Source: Enterococcus durans NBRC 100479 = LMG 10746 | GTDB lineage: Bacteria; Bacillota; Bacilli; Lactobacillales; Enterococcaceae | Direction of reading: 5' to 3' | NCBI RefSeq assembly: GCF_001544215.1 | Contig: NZ_BCQB01000007.1 | Coordinates: forward strand, 1 to 64,000 | Length of the DNA stretch: 64,000 nucleotides | Part shown: positions 63,801 to 64,000 of the stretch, one piece after another | How the letters are laid out: each line of letters opens with the position of its first letter | Numbering within the stretch: the stretch's first letter is position 1 | The notes under the pieces: generated by a model | Database searches by the model: none | The model's input: the letters and a program-made list of their open reading frames with translations, nothing else | Told to the model about the DNA's origin: nothing | Position numbers and translations under genes: made by a program

Positions 63801-64000
63801 TTATTGGATCAGCAACAAGCGGTAAATCAAACGGGTTGTACTGATTTGTTCATTTTGGAAAAAATGTTGGTCAAGAAAATCAGTCAGTCGTTGATCTTCT
63901 TTATACTCCTCATAGTAGTCTTCCATCAATGAACGAGTGATTTCTTCTTTGAGAACATACGTGAAATCCTGTTTTTGATAGGAATAATCATTTTGTGTTA
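63801..64000 (-). CDS. Partial gene at right edge (C-terminal 65 residues)
   Basis: A minus-strand frame open to the window edge, ending at TAA 63801-63803: ...NDYSYQKQDFTYVLKEE, EITRSLMEDYYEEYKEDQRL, DFLDQHFFQNEQI, TTRLIYRLLLIQ. It is acidic and helical, with no hint of family. It is convergent with mvaS. A plus-strand frame over the same DNA is its shadow. Confidence 0.6.
   Translation of the reverse strand, partial: TQNDYSYQKQDFTYVLKEEITRSLMEDYYEEYKEDQRLTDFLDQHFFQNEQISTTRLIYRLLLIQ

Noticed and set aside
63657-63932. Plus-strand frame of 91 codons after mvaS
   Set aside because: It runs through the mvaS terminator and is antisense to the partial gene at the edge.

Overview
The window is chromosomal DNA from a low-GC Gram-positive coccus, almost certainly an Enterococcus of the E. 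faecium group. The evidence is: AT-rich sequence with strong AGGAGG ribosome binding sites; a fused acetoacetyl-CoA thiolase/HMG-CoA reductase (MvaE) divergent from HMG-CoA synthase (MvaS), a hallmark of enterococci; a MapZ division-site protein; an mprF gene paired with an alpha/beta hydrolase; and a toxin-antitoxin pair nearly identical, from memory, to Axe-Txe of E. faecium plasmid pRUM. Most genes lie on the minus strand. I saw no rRNA, tRNA or CRISPR array.

Layout. 1-8.5 kb: DegV, a hemolysin III-type membrane protein, thyA-dfrA behind an ABC-F ATPase, a Na+/H+ antiporter and small unknowns. 8.8-14.4 kb: CCA-adding enzyme, MazG, a YitT protein, then an overlapping operon of a degenerate dehydroquinate-synthase-like protein, a TPR protein (YpiA) and ReoY/YpiB. 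14.4-22.7 kb: a 120-bp tandem array, then HU, Der, S1-domain protein, Cmk, LysM protein, RecQ, YpbB and ferredoxin, in an order resembling Bacillus. 22.8-27 kb: hydrolase, Sapep-type dipeptidase and a YfcC carrier. 27.2-30 kb: an accessory pocket with repeats, an unrecognised three-gene operon, and a 1.2-kb segment bounded by 24-bp direct repeats that carries axe-txe and a broken plasmid-like gene. 30-35.9 kb: RibU under an FMN riboswitch, RluB-ScpB-ScpA-GNAT-XerD, Fur with two Per-box-like sites, and CvfB. 36-45.8 kb: MapZ, SigA, DnaG, a P-type ATPase, a DUF368 (PopT-type) lipid-carrier transporter and a lysozyme-like protein. 46-52.7 kb: hydrolase-MprF, an ABC exporter and EF-Tu. 53-59.4 kb: small accessory genes, a PadR/DUF1048 cluster and two broken genes. 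59.8-63.6 kb: the upper mevalonate pathway, then a partial gene at the right edge.

Cell envelope growth and division recur: ReoY, MapZ, the DUF368 protein, MprF, the LysM and lysozyme-like proteins and the mevalonate genes all bear on wall or membrane synthesis. The clearest unexplained items are the catalytically dead dehydroquinate-synthase relative locked by overlapping codons into the reoY operon, the family of mosaic intergenic repeats that often double as terminators (with a tandem 120-bp version), and the plasmid-derived axe-txe segment inserted at the ribU terminator. Family assignments are from reading the protein sequence and memory of the families; no database search was run.
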